Virus record (IMG/VR): IMGVR_UViG_3300032288_000806 | Location: 1-37,191 of that record | DNA length: 37,191 bases | DNA from: a virus | Reading direction: 5' to 3' (one strand) | Shown: piece after piece, positions 8,281 through 14,511 of the stretch | Layout of the letters: each line of letters begins with the position of its first letter | How positions within the stretch are numbered: position 1 is the stretch's first letter | Program-made: the position numbers and the translations under genes | The notes under the pieces: model-generated | The model's database searches: none | Told to the model about the DNA's origin: nothing | The model's input: the letters and a program-made list of their open reading frames with translations, nothing else

Positions 8281-8465
8281 TATCTTAACCTTGTGATGAA
8301 CGTGACGCCCTCAACGGTGCGGCACTTGAAAGCCTTACCATGGCGGATGCCGTATTGTGAGACGTTGCGGCTGGTGCGCTTGGCATCGCCGCGCTTGGCG
8401 CCTGGCATAGTGGCGCTCTCGCCAACCTCTAGCGTTCCCATTGGGTAAATCATAGGTCTAGCCAT
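8280..8465 (-). CDS. Small basic protein of unknown function, C-terminal similarity to 6480-6680
   Basis: The start chosen is the ATG at 8465, which gives 61 residues beginning MARPMIYPMGTLEVGE. It overlaps the stop of the upstream gene in TAATG, and GGGGG lies just upstream. An in-frame ATG five codons earlier (8480) is possible. The protein has a short beta-like N-terminus, a helix rich in K/R (AKRTSRNVSQYGIRHG) and a final strand (GVTFITRLR). The shape suggests a small nucleic-acid-binding protein, but this is inference. Confidence 0.75.
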   Translation of the reverse strand: MARPMIYPMGTLEVGESATMPGAKRGDAKRTSRNVSQYGIRHGKAFKCRTVEGVTFITRLR

Positions 8466-8998
8466 TATTCGCACCCCCAAACTTGCGTTGATGTCTTTAT
8501 GTCAGTCGGCCAGCCTGCGTCTTCCGTGAAGCTGCGCTCTTCGAATAGAACCATGTTGGTCGGCCTGATCAACAGTCTATCGCCTGTCGTTCGCATAAAC
8601 ATAAATTCCTTTGATTGTTCGGGCGCTGCGCTGAACCCGTCACCATGTGGGCAAGCGGTGAACAGACAGGTCGCGCGGCTTTCTGTCCCGTCATAACGCG
8701 CTGTCAGGTCTGCCAAGTATACATATTTGATAACATCAAATTCTGTGCCGTAGCAGTCCCAGACTTGCGCTTGCTGCAATGTCCAATAGGGCCAAGGGTC
8801 GGCACTAAACGCTAACGCATGGGGCGGAACGTTGCGGTAGACAGCGCCACATTCCAGCATCACATGGCAACCCCATGCGCGGTTGGGTGTCGAGCGTAAC
8901 GCAAACCAAACGGCAGGCTCAAAGCCTTTGCCGCCCTTGCGGATAAATGCGCTGTCAACGTAAACGTAGAGGTGGTTCGGCAGGTTGCGGCTGCTCAT
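8465..8998 (-). CDS. Hypothetical protein, 177 residues
   Basis: This is the largest protein of the leftward unit. It is rich in aromatic residues, cysteine and histidine, with YVYVDSAFIRKGGKGF near the start, AWGCHVMLECGAVYRN near 42-57 and TACPHGDGF near 118-126. The composition suggests a compact globular enzyme or a metal-binding protein, but I cannot match the Cys/His pattern to a family. Its ATG overlaps the upstream stop (ATGA). The downstream gene starts in its stop codon. Confidence 0.82.
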   Translation of the reverse strand: MSSRNLPNHLYVYVDSAFIRKGGKGFEPAVWFALRSTPNRAWGCHVMLECGAVYRNVPPHALAFSADPWPYWTLQQAQVWDCYGTEFDVIKYVYLADLTARYDGTESRATCLFTACPHGDGFSAAPEQSKEFMFMRTTGDRLLIRPTNMVLFEERSFTEDAGWPTDIKTSTQVWGCE

Positions 8999-9240
8999 TT
9001 CATCAGCCCCCGTGCGATGCAGGCTTGGCGCAGATGCTCCGGCCTAAAACCCCACACGCGGTAGTGCTGGCCGTAGGTCTGGCAGACACGCGACAAATGC
9101 TGCTCATGCTGCCGCAGTTCAGCCTTCAGGCGTTCGTGCTTTTGTATGGCCTTTGCGCCTACGCGCAGCAGGTCCAATTCAGGGTCGATGTCCTTTTCAT
9201 CATCATCGACGGACGGGTCTATAACTTTAATCTCAAACAT
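8995..9240 (-). CDS. Hypothetical protein, 81 residues
   Basis: A short acidic N-terminus (DPSVDDDEKDIDPELD) is followed by a charged helical segment with several histidines (HERLKAELRQHEQHLSR) that could form a coiled coil. No family is recognised. The ATG is preceded by AAGGAAACCTAAACC, one of three nearly identical start leaders in this unit (see also 10050 and 10348). Its stop overlaps the next start. Confidence 0.78.
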   Translation of the reverse strand: MFEIKVIDPSVDDDEKDIDPELDLLRVGAKAIQKHERLKAELRQHEQHLSRVCQTYGQHYRVWGFRPEHLRQACIARGLMK

Positions 9241-9253
9241 GGTTTAGGTTTCC

Positions 9254-9586
9254 TTATAATTCTATTGTTGTGGTAGGCTTGGGGCGTCGGTCGTTTAGCC
9301 GCGCTATCCAGTAGGCGCGTTCAGGGCCATCTGCCCGCTTGGCGTGGTAGTTGAACAACGCAAGGGCTAGGGCGTCATATCCCTTGCGTTTGTGCGTCAC
9401 GATTAGTGGTGACGGTGCCATTGGCGTCAGGTTGGGGCGATATTCCCTAATCCCTATGCAAGCGTCTTCAATGTCGCGCAGCGTCAGGTTCAGGTTACGT
9501 TCGCGGTTGATATATTGCATCACCGCTGTTTTGTCGGTGATATATCCGGCCAAGTGGCGAATTTTAGCGCGTAGGTTCCTATCCAT
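9254..9586 (-). CDS. Hypothetical protein, 110 residues
   Basis: The basic N-terminal half (DRNLRAKIRHLAGYITDKTA, then a segment around TLRDIEDACIGIREYR) resembles a helix-turn-helix in spacing, so DNA binding is possible. The C-terminal half is also basic (ARLNDRRPKPTTTIEL). No named family is assigned. Its start overlaps the stop of the upstream gene in TAATG. A 13-base gap with a start leader separates it from the next gene. Confidence 0.75.
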   Translation of the reverse strand: MDRNLRAKIRHLAGYITDKTAVMQYINRERNLNLTLRDIEDACIGIREYRPNLTPMAPSPLIVTHKRKGYDALALALFNYHAKRADGPERAYWIARLNDRRPKPTTTIEL

Positions 9587-9786
9587 TAGATATCACCCTT
9601 GCGCTTATAGCGTCCCGTCGCAGGATCGCGCATCAGGCCGTAGCGTTTCCATTGCAGCAATTCGATAGCGTCGCGCAGCCATGCCTTGCGCCATGCGTCG
9701 CAGTCCTTTTTTGTGAGCCATAGCAGGGCAAGCGTAAAGGCTTGCGCGGCTGTCAGTCCCGCGATTGCTATTTGATCATGTGTCAT
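9586..9786 (-). CDS. Small protein with one N-terminal membrane-like helix
   Basis: The 66-residue protein has a hydrophobic stretch at about residues 6-25 (IAIAGLTAAQAFTLALLWL) followed by a basic, tryptophan-rich cytoplasm-type tail. This fits an inner-membrane protein with its C-terminus inside. CTGGAGGATTAAA before the ATG gives a good ribosome-binding site, which lies inside the end of the 19-residue peptide gene upstream. Function unknown; a role in altering the host envelope is possible. Confidence 0.75.
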   Translation of the reverse strand: MTHDQIAIAGLTAAQAFTLALLWLTKKDCDAWRKAWLRDAIELLQWKRYGLMRDPATGRYKRKGDI

Positions 9787-9787
9787 T

Positions 9788-9847
9788 TTAATCCTCCAGT
9801 ATTAAAGTTAATAGAAACAGGGCAGCGCCAGCTAACAGCGCGGTCAT
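9788..9847 (-). CDS. Tiny hydrophobic peptide, 19 residues
   Basis: The frame MTALLAGAALFLLTLILED starts in an ATGA overlap with the stop of the gene upstream and ends two bases before the next ATG. Almost all of it is one membrane-spanning segment. Its position fills the only gap between two coupled genes, and its last codons supply the next ribosome-binding site. It is too short for standard gene callers. It may be a real membrane peptide or a translated linker. Confidence 0.55.
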   Translation of the reverse strand: MTALLAGAALFLLTLILED

Positions 9848-10050
9848 TCGGCCATATTGTCCAACAGGGCGTTGTTCTCAGCGACTAGGCGGTCGTATAG
9901 CGTCTGTAGTTGCTCTAGTTGCTCTTCAACGTCCAACGCGGCGCTCAGGCGTTCGCCTAGCACTAAGGCTAAGTCATTGTCGCAATAGCGTGCAGCTTCA
10001 GCCAATGCGGTATCGGATAGCATTCTGAAATATGTGCGATCTTGTGTCAT
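9844..10050 (-). CDS. Hypothetical coiled-coil protein, 68 residues
   Basis: The start is taken at the ATG at 10050 (MTQDRTYFRMLSD), because AAAGGAAACTGAACCA lies directly before it and matches the leaders at 10348 and 9240. A longer frame to 10128 would overlap the gene upstream. The second half (LDVEEQLEQLQTLYDRLVAE) is a strong heptad-type coiled coil. The protein is acidic. No family is recognised; oligomerisation is likely. Confidence 0.75.
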   Translation of the reverse strand: MTQDRTYFRMLSDTALAEAARYCDNDLALVLGERLSAALDVEEQLEQLQTLYDRLVAENNALLDNMAE

Positions 10051-10054
10051 TGGT

Positions 10055-10348
10055 TCAGTTTCCTTTCCGTGCAATGTTGTCGGACTCTTGCTGGCCTGCG
10101 TCGAATAATTGCGCCAGCGTTGCGGCATGGCATTGGTTCAGCGCATTTGCGGCTTGCTCCACAAACGCACAGGCGTAAAAGTCTTTCCCTGCTAGGTTTG
10201 CCATGTTGCGTCGGGTGATTACCTCTGACGCGACAGCAACGCACAGGTCGGCCATTTCATCAGTATAGCGGTTATAGTATAGGGCGTCAGTGCCTGCATC
10301 GGCGGCGAATATCGCGGCATAGCGGGCTAATTCTTGTGCGTCTGTCAT
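10055..10348 (-). CDS. Hypothetical protein, 97 residues
   Basis: An alanine-rich, predicted all-helical protein with three cysteines (about residues 35, 59 and 73) and a tyrosine pair (ALYYNRYTDEM). No family is recognised. The ATG at 10348 is preceded by AAAGGAAACTAAACC. The gene end carries the start leader of the next gene, so the two are translated together. Confidence 0.78.
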   Translation of the reverse strand: MTDAQELARYAAIFAADAGTDALYYNRYTDEMADLCVAVASEVITRRNMANLAGKDFYACAFVEQAANALNQCHAATLAQLFDAGQQESDNIARKGN

Positions 10349-10351
10349 GGT

Positions 10352-10441
10352 TTAGTTTCCTTTCAGCGTGTAAATGATTGACCATATCGCCAGCGCACCA
10401 GCGCCAGCGAATAGGGATAGGGCGGCGATATGCGCGATCAT
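10352..10441 (-). CDS. Tiny hydrophobic peptide, 29 residues
   Basis: The frame begins MIAHIAALSLFAGAGALAIW and ends YTLKGN. It starts in an ATGA overlap with the stop of the 84-residue gene and ends three bases before the next ATG. It is a single predicted membrane helix with a positive end. It is the second peptide of this kind in the unit (see 9788-9847), which makes chance less likely. Confidence 0.6.
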   Translation of the reverse strand: MIAHIAALSLFAGAGALAIWSIIYTLKGN

Positions 10442-10692
10442 GCGTGGGTGCCGCCAACGTTGACGAAATAATAGCCTGTGCCGTCGGTGTTGCCGCCTTG
10501 TGCATAGGTGCCGTTCCAGCCCATCTTGGCGATCAGGGCGTCTGCAGCGGCCTTGTGGTTGTCTTGAACGTCTAGGGCATAGTCATATGGCACGGTTATG
10601 TTGCCGCCCCATGCCGTCGCTTTGATGCGCCCGCCACGGGTGTTGGTTGCGCCAAGATATTTGGTTGCGATTGCTTGTGTTGTAATAGTCAT
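10438..10692 (-). CDS. Conserved-looking small protein, 84 residues
   Basis: A compact alpha/beta protein with the segments TKYLGATNTRGGRIKA, ITVPYDY and AADALIAKMGW. It looks like small proteins common in phages and plasmids that carry no functional name; I assign no family. AGGAGTGAGAACAA before the ATG is a strong ribosome-binding site. A hairpin lies between it and the first gene of the unit. Confidence 0.8.
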   Translation of the reverse strand: MTITTQAIATKYLGATNTRGGRIKATAWGGNITVPYDYALDVQDNHKAAADALIAKMGWNGTYAQGGNTDGTGYYFVNVGGTHA

Positions 10693-10731
10693 TTGTTCTC
10701 ACTCCTAATGTTGGCACTAGCGCCAGCCTCG

Positions 10732-10749
10732 CGGCGGATTGCTCCGCCG
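10732..10749 (-). other. Leader hairpin with GNRA loop in the leftward mRNA
   Basis: On the transcribed strand CGGCGGA pairs with TCCGCCG around a GCAA loop, a GNRA tetraloop, giving a 7-bp stem. It lies in the 67-base gap between the first two genes of the leftward unit. The loop class is expected for an RNA, not a DNA, element. It may protect the downstream mRNA after processing or tune read-through. Confidence 0.55.
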
Positions 10750-10759
10750 TCCGGTGGTG

Positions 10760-11044
10760 TTAGTCTGCAGTCCCCCATACTTTGCGGCGGTGCGCCGCTA
10801 ATTCGCTCTTGAATCGCTTTACATAAACGCCGTTGAATTGGCGCAAGGTCTGAAACAGCGTATCGACCTTAGCCTTGGCAACTTGCCAGCGCGGGTCAGC
10901 TTTGACGCTGTCAGGCGTTAAGCCCATTGGGCGAGGCGCATCACCTGCTAACTCATTTGTTAGCGCAAGAAGCGCGGCGGTCGCATCGCGCAAGTCAGCG
11001 TTGATTGCGTTGCGCTGTTGTGTGGCTGTTATAAAGTCGGTCAT
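10760..11044 (-). CDS. Hypothetical protein, first gene of leftward unit
   Basis: The 94-residue protein is helical and basic towards the end (VKRFKSELAAHRRKVWG). The segment QQRNAINADLRDATAALLA near residues 9-27 resembles EQRDAINTALRATAEACAD of paralogue C (7174-7539), so the two may share a module. ATGGAGTGAGACACC before the ATG gives the ribosome-binding site. It is the first gene after the leftward promoter at 11079-11105 and so probably strongly expressed early. Confidence 0.8.
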   Translation of the reverse strand: MTDFITATQQRNAINADLRDATAALLALTNELAGDAPRPMGLTPDSVKADPRWQVAKAKVDTLFQTLRQFNGVYVKRFKSELAAHRRKVWGTAD

Positions 11045-11078
11045 GGTGTCTCACTCCATTGCGTTGTTGATGCCCTCT

Positions 11079-11105
11079 TATGTACCCTCTTACTCATGCT
11101 GTCAA
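11079..11105 (-). promoter_or_regulatory. Leftward promoter
   Basis: On the minus strand TTGACAG (-35) is followed after 12 bases by GGTACATA, close to the alphaproteobacterial -10 form GCTANAWC. Transcription would start near 11072 and give a short leader before the ATG at 11044. TAAGAGGG occurs twice around the -10 box and GAGAGGGCA lies again near 11138-11146, so a repressor or activator may bind here. Confidence 0.65.
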
Positions 11106-11144
11106 CAACAAAATGTGTTGCGAATAAAAAGATTTTATGCCCTC

Positions 11145-11730
11145 TCAAAATAGTCATTTGGCTTTTCTAAATGACCTAACCATAGCCTAACTTATGACTA
11201 TTTTTGATCCCGCGCGAATGGCGCGAAAATTGTTAGGTGAAAAATTAGGCGAAATAGTCAAAAGTTAGGCTATGAAAACAGCCGAAATAGCCTAGGAAAA
11301 AATGGCTCATTTGCGCGGGTTACAAGGGGAGTTAGGCGATCTAGGCTATGAGATGTTAAGTCAGTTTCAGAAAAGTATATAATTAACCTATATGGTTAGA
11401 ATATAACTTTCTAGTAAGCGACTTCCAAATCGATAGCCTAGAACGCCCATGTAGTTGACTAACACAGTTAGAGGGCCGCCACTCGCCTACGCAGTCATGG
11501 CACGCCTACGCAATTTTGTTGCGCGGCTCATGCCCCGATATCGATTGGCTTTTGCATAGCCTAGATCGCCTATGTGTTTTTACGCGAGCGTAGCTAGCCA
11601 GCCAGCAGATGTGTTTTTGCGAACCGCTCGCAACATGGAAAGGGAAAGGCCATTTCTAATTCCAGCAAGAACAGAACAAGAACGCTAATCGCACAGCGCA
11701 ACGCGAGCCAGCAAACGCAAGCCAGCCTAT
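11145..11730. repeat. Array of GCCTA/TAGGC repeats with an 18-bp inverted repeat
   Basis: GCCTA or its complement TAGGC begins at 11185, 11246, 11266, 11290, 11333, 11342, 11436, 11485, 11504, 11559, 11568 and 11725. The fullest unit, CATAGCCTAGATCGCCTATG at 11555-11574, is a near-palindrome of two CATAGSCKA half-sites. Eighteen bases of it recur inverted at 11333-11350, and a third copy at 11432-11451 matches 17 of 20. The pattern fits binding sites of a dimeric protein, such as iterons of an origin or operators. No initiator gene is recognised in the window. Confidence 0.85.
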
Positions 11731-11761
11731 GACTGAAAACAAAAACCAGAAAATATTTGAC

Positions 11762-11783
11762 GGGGAGGGGTAGGGCCGGTGGG
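11762..11783 (+). other. G-quadruplex motif
   Basis: Four runs of three or more G occur on the plus strand: GGGG, GGGG, GGG and GGG, with loops of 1, 2 and 5 bases. This satisfies the usual G3+N1-7 rule. It starts immediately after TTGACG at 11757-11762, a perfect -35 box for which no -10 box is visible. It lies 45 bases upstream of the rightward promoter. A role in replication, packaging or promoter control is possible. Confidence 0.7.
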
Positions 11784-11827
11784 CCGCGACTCTGTGCCGG
11801 GTAGGTCCGCAAACAATTTTTTATTTT

Positions 11828-11856
11828 TTGCAAATTAGAATGCAACACACTATAGT
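11828..11856 (+). promoter_or_regulatory. Rightward late promoter
   Basis: TTGCAA (11828-11833) and TATAGT (11851-11856) are separated by exactly 17 bases, a good sigma70-type match (4 of 6 and 5 of 6). Transcription would start near 11863, directly before the ATG at 11864. An A/T-rich stretch precedes it, as in an UP element. It should drive the terminase and structural genes. Confidence 0.65.
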
Positions 11857-11863
11857 ACGCCCA

Positions 11864-12373
11864 ATGACTTTCTACTCACTGCCATTTACGCCAGAGCGGA
11901 CGCAGGCCACCGAGTCGCGGCTAGAGGCAATCTATGAAGCCGCCAAGTACGGACTAAAGGGTGACAGCCTCGCTATGGCCGCTGGATTAACCCCGCGGCA
12001 GTTCCGCGTGCTGGCGGATGCGGACCCGCTGGTGGAGATGGCAGAGATTAAAGGTCGTGCCGACGGCGAGATGACTGCGGCCAAGACTATGTACGAAGCG
12101 GCACGCGATGGCGACAGCAAGGCTGCGCTGGAGATACTCAAGCATCAGCACGGCTGGGTAGCCAAGCAGCAGATCGACGTGAACATCGACCAACAGATAA
12201 GCATTACAGGCGCACTGGAAAAAGCACAGTCGCGCGTCATCGAAGGGCTGTACACTGACGTGACGCCCCCAGCGCAGCTAGAGGATAACACATACCATGC
12301 AGCAGCCGATATACTCAGCCCAAGACGAGATGGAGTTGATGGCAAGGTTGTGGTCACCCAGCCTGAAGGATGA
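11864..12373 (+). CDS. terS: Small terminase subunit
   Basis: With the start at 11864 the protein has 169 residues. The segment RLEAIYEAAKYGLKGDSLAM followed by AGLTPRQFRVLAD is a helix-turn-helix typical of small terminases, which recognise the packaging site and recruit the large subunit. The helical middle (GEMTAAKTMYEAARDGDSKA) and a beta-like tail (IDVNIDQQISI) follow, as in P22-like TerS. Starts at 11828 (TTG) and 11840 (ATG) are in frame, but they lie inside the promoter and lack a ribosome-binding site. The 11864 start also lacks one and may be translated leaderless. It overlaps the large subunit gene by 77 bases. Confidence 0.85.
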   Translation: MTFYSLPFTPERTQATESRLEAIYEAAKYGLKGDSLAMAAGLTPRQFRVLADADPLVEMAEIKGRADGEMTAAKTMYEAARDGDSKAALEILKHQHGWVAKQQIDVNIDQQISITGALEKAQSRVIEGLYTDVTPPAQLEDNTYHAAADILSPRRDGVDGKVVVTQPEG

Positions 12374-13832
12374 CCCGCTAGCTTTCGTATTATATACATT
12401 CCCGTGGGGACAGCAGGGTACACCGCTGGAACATTTCCCCGGACCGCGCAAATGGCAGCGTCAGATACTCGGCGACCTGCGTGATCACATCAAGGCGAAC
12501 AATGGTAAGGTTGACTTCGACACTGCGCGGCTGGCGATTGCGTCAGGACGCGGTATCGGCAAGTCGGCGCTGGTGTCATGGCTGACGATATGGATGCTCT
12601 CCAGCAGAATCGGCTCGACAACTATCGTGTCGGCTAACTCTGAGGCGCAGTTGCGGTCGGTAACATGGGCAGAAATTACCAAGTGGCTGGCAATGAGCCT
12701 TAACAGTCACTGGTTTGAGATAGCGGCCACACGCATCATGCCTGCCAAATGGCTGACGGAACTGGTCGAGCGTGACCTGAAGAAAGGCACGCGCTACTGG
12801 TCAGTCGAAGGGCGGCTGTGGTCAGAAGAGAACCCTGACGCATATGCAGGGGTGCATAACTTCGACGGTGTGATGCTGATATTTGACGAAGCCAGCGGTA
12901 TTCCAGACAGCATATGGTCAGTGTCGGATGGTTTCTTCACAGAGAATACGCCGCATCGCTTTCATCTGGCCTTCTCTAACCCGCGGCGGAACACTGGCTA
13001 CTTCTACGAGACGTTCCACAGCAAGCGCGCGTTCTGGCAGACGCGCACTATCGACGCACGCGATGTCGAGGGTACAGATAAAAACCTGTATCAGCGCATT
13101 ATCGACGAATATGGGCCAGACAGCTACCAAGCCAGTGTCGAAGTCTACGGTAACTTCCCCTCAGAAGGCGACGATCAGTTTATCGGCAGCGCGCTGGTGG
13201 ACGATGCCATGCGACGCACACCTGCTAAAGACGCTACAGCGCCGATTGTTATCGGCGTAGACCCTGCACGCTTCGGGGCTGACGCCACCGTCATCGCTGT
13301 GCGCCAAGGGCGGGACATTTTAGAACTGCGGAGACACCGCGGCGCGGATACTATGGAAGTGGCCGGCCATGTCATCGACGCCATAGAAGAGTTTAAGCCT
13401 GCGCTGGTCTGCATCGACGAAGGCGGCCTAGGCGCAGGCGTCGTAGACCGGCTGAAAGAGCAACGGTACAAGATACGCGGCGTAAACTTCGGCAATAAGG
13501 CCAAGAATCAGACCATGTGGGGCAACAAACGGGCCGAAATGTGGGGCGCCATGCGGGATTGGCTGAAAACGGGCCATATACCGACCGATAGGTTCCTGAA
13601 AACGGACCTGATCAGCCCGCGCACCAAGCCTGACAGCAAGGGTACGCTGTTCCTAGAGAGCAAGAAGGATATGAAGGCGCGCGGCCTAGCCTCTCCTGAC
13701 GCTGCGGACGCCATAGCGGTCACGTTCGCGTTTCCTGTAGCATCTACTGATCCGCGTCTAGGACGCGTTGACAAGCGACGCACAAGCAGTTATTCTACGT
13801 CTGGAATTTCTACAAGCTGGATGGGCAGTTAA
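12297..13832 (+). CDS. terL: Large terminase subunit
   Basis: The 511-residue protein is the ATP-driven DNA packaging motor. The ATPase has Walker A SGRGIGKS (83-90), Walker B VMLIFDEA (192-199, D197 and E198) and coupling motif LAFSNP (224-229). The RNase H-like nuclease that cuts the concatemer has D322 (GVDPARFGAD), D374-E375 (CIDEGG) and D468 or D471 near the end (SPDAADAIA). Length is normal. The start overlaps the small subunit by 77 bases, with AGAGGA upstream. Confidence 0.96.
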   Translation: MQQPIYSAQDEMELMARLWSPSLKDDPLAFVLYTFPWGQQGTPLEHFPGPRKWQRQILGDLRDHIKANNGKVDFDTARLAIASGRGIGKSALVSWLTIWMLSSRIGSTTIVSANSEAQLRSVTWAEITKWLAMSLNSHWFEIAATRIMPAKWLTELVERDLKKGTRYWSVEGRLWSEENPDAYAGVHNFDGVMLIFDEASGIPDSIWSVSDGFFTENTPHRFHLAFSNPRRNTGYFYETFHSKRAFWQTRTIDARDVEGTDKNLYQRIIDEYGPDSYQASVEVYGNFPSEGDDQFIGSALVDDAMRRTPAKDATAPIVIGVDPARFGADATVIAVRQGRDILELRRHRGADTMEVAGHVIDAIEEFKPALVCIDEGGLGAGVVDRLKEQRYKIRGVNFGNKAKNQTMWGNKRAEMWGAMRDWLKTGHIPTDRFLKTDLISPRTKPDSKGTLFLESKKDMKARGLASPDAADAIAVTFAFPVASTDPRLGRVDKRRTSSYSTSGISTSWMGS

Positions 13833-13834
13833 TA

Positions 13835-14101
13835 ATGGCCGACAAGAAAAAGTCTGTGTCGCTGTCGGTTGGCCGTGGAGAGAAACTGTCCGCTGCCCAA
13901 GGCGCGGGGCTGACTGCCAAAGGTCGTGCTAAGTATAACGCTGCCACAGGCAGCAAATTGAAGGCGCCTGCGCCCAACCCGAAGACAAAGGCTGATGCAG
14001 GCCGCAAAGCGTCGTTTTGTGCGCGTATGGGCGCCGTAGCCGCCAAGGCTAAGGACGGAACCCGCGCTAAGGCAAGTTTGAAAAGGTGGAAATGCTCATG
14101 A
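13835..14101 (+). CDS. DUF6321-like small basic protein
   Basis: The 88-residue protein is lysine- and arginine-rich, with the conserved pattern GLTAKGRAKYNAATGS, then KAPAP, and ending KASFCARMG and LKRWKCS. I recognise this as the phage family called DUF6321, usually near the packaging genes. Function is unknown; the charge suggests DNA or RNA contact. Its stop overlaps the next ATG (ATGA). Confidence 0.8.
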   Translation: MADKKKSVSLSVGRGEKLSAAQGAGLTAKGRAKYNAATGSKLKAPAPNPKTKADAGRKASFCARMGAVAAKAKDGTRAKASLKRWKCS

Positions 14102-14259
14102 AGCCCGGACTATATGCAAATATCCACGCCAAAAAGGCCCGCATAGCGGCTGGATCAGGCGAAAAAATGCGTAAACCGGGTGCTAAAGGCGCTCCTACAG
14201 CCAAAGCGTTCAAAGAGAGCGCCAAAACCGCTAAAAAACCAGTTAAGAAGGGTAAGTAA
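14098..14259 (+). CDS. Lysine-rich small protein, 53 residues
   Basis: The frame begins MKPGLYANIHAKKARIAAGS and continues GEKMRKPGAKGAP to a lysine-rich end. It starts in the ATGA stop overlap of the gene before. The GSGEKMRKPG pattern recurs in small proteins of many environmental phages, though I know no function. It is almost free of acidic residues, so it may bind nucleic acid. Confidence 0.78.
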   Translation: MKPGLYANIHAKKARIAAGSGEKMRKPGAKGAPTAKAFKESAKTAKKPVKKGK

Positions 14260-14260
14260 T

Positions 14261-14509
14261 ATGCCAGCAGATAAATATGGTAAAAGCCTGTACAAAGCCG
14301 GAACTATGAAGGCCGAAAAAGCAGCTATTGCTAACCGCGATCCAGCCCGCAAGGCAGCCGCCATGAAGATTTTGGAGCGCGAAGGTTCGACAAACCCCAG
14401 CGGCGGACGCCCAGCGGCTAAAATGCCTGCTAAAACTGCGATGCCTAGAGCGCCACAGGTTATCCGCACGACCGTCATGTTTAAGCCAACACCGACAAAG
14501 AAGAAATAA
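14261..14509 (+). CDS. Basic small protein, 82 residues
   Basis: The start is placed at 14261 (MPADKYGKSLYKAGTMKAEK), right after the previous stop; the frame is open further upstream to 14180 but that part overlaps the 53-residue gene. The protein is Ala/Lys/Pro-rich and strongly basic, with likely disorder. It is the third of four consecutive basic proteins between terminase and portal. Function unknown. Confidence 0.72.
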   Translation: MPADKYGKSLYKAGTMKAEKAAIANRDPARKAAAMKILEREGSTNPSGGRPAAKMPAKTAMPRAPQVIRTTVMFKPTPTKKK

Positions 14510-14511
14510 CC

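Larger units (their letters stand above)
11045..11863. promoter_or_regulatory. Main intergenic control region
   Basis: About 820 bases without a credible gene, between the leftward early genes and the rightward late genes. From left to right it holds the leftward promoter, an inverted pair of TCAAAATAGTCAT-like elements (11145-11157 and 11194-11207), twelve GCCTA/TAGGC words up to 11730, an A-rich segment, a G-quadruplex motif and the rightward promoter. Base composition falls towards A+T in 11100-11420. Candidate roles are replication origin, packaging (pac) signal and operator array. I cannot decide between them from sequence. Confidence 0.75.

Noticed and set aside
11594-11848. Open frame of 84 residues on the minus strand in the control region
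   Set aside because: It starts with GTG without a ribosome-binding site, runs through the G-quadruplex and promoter, and its product is a low-complexity mix of hydrophobic and Pro/Cys segments.
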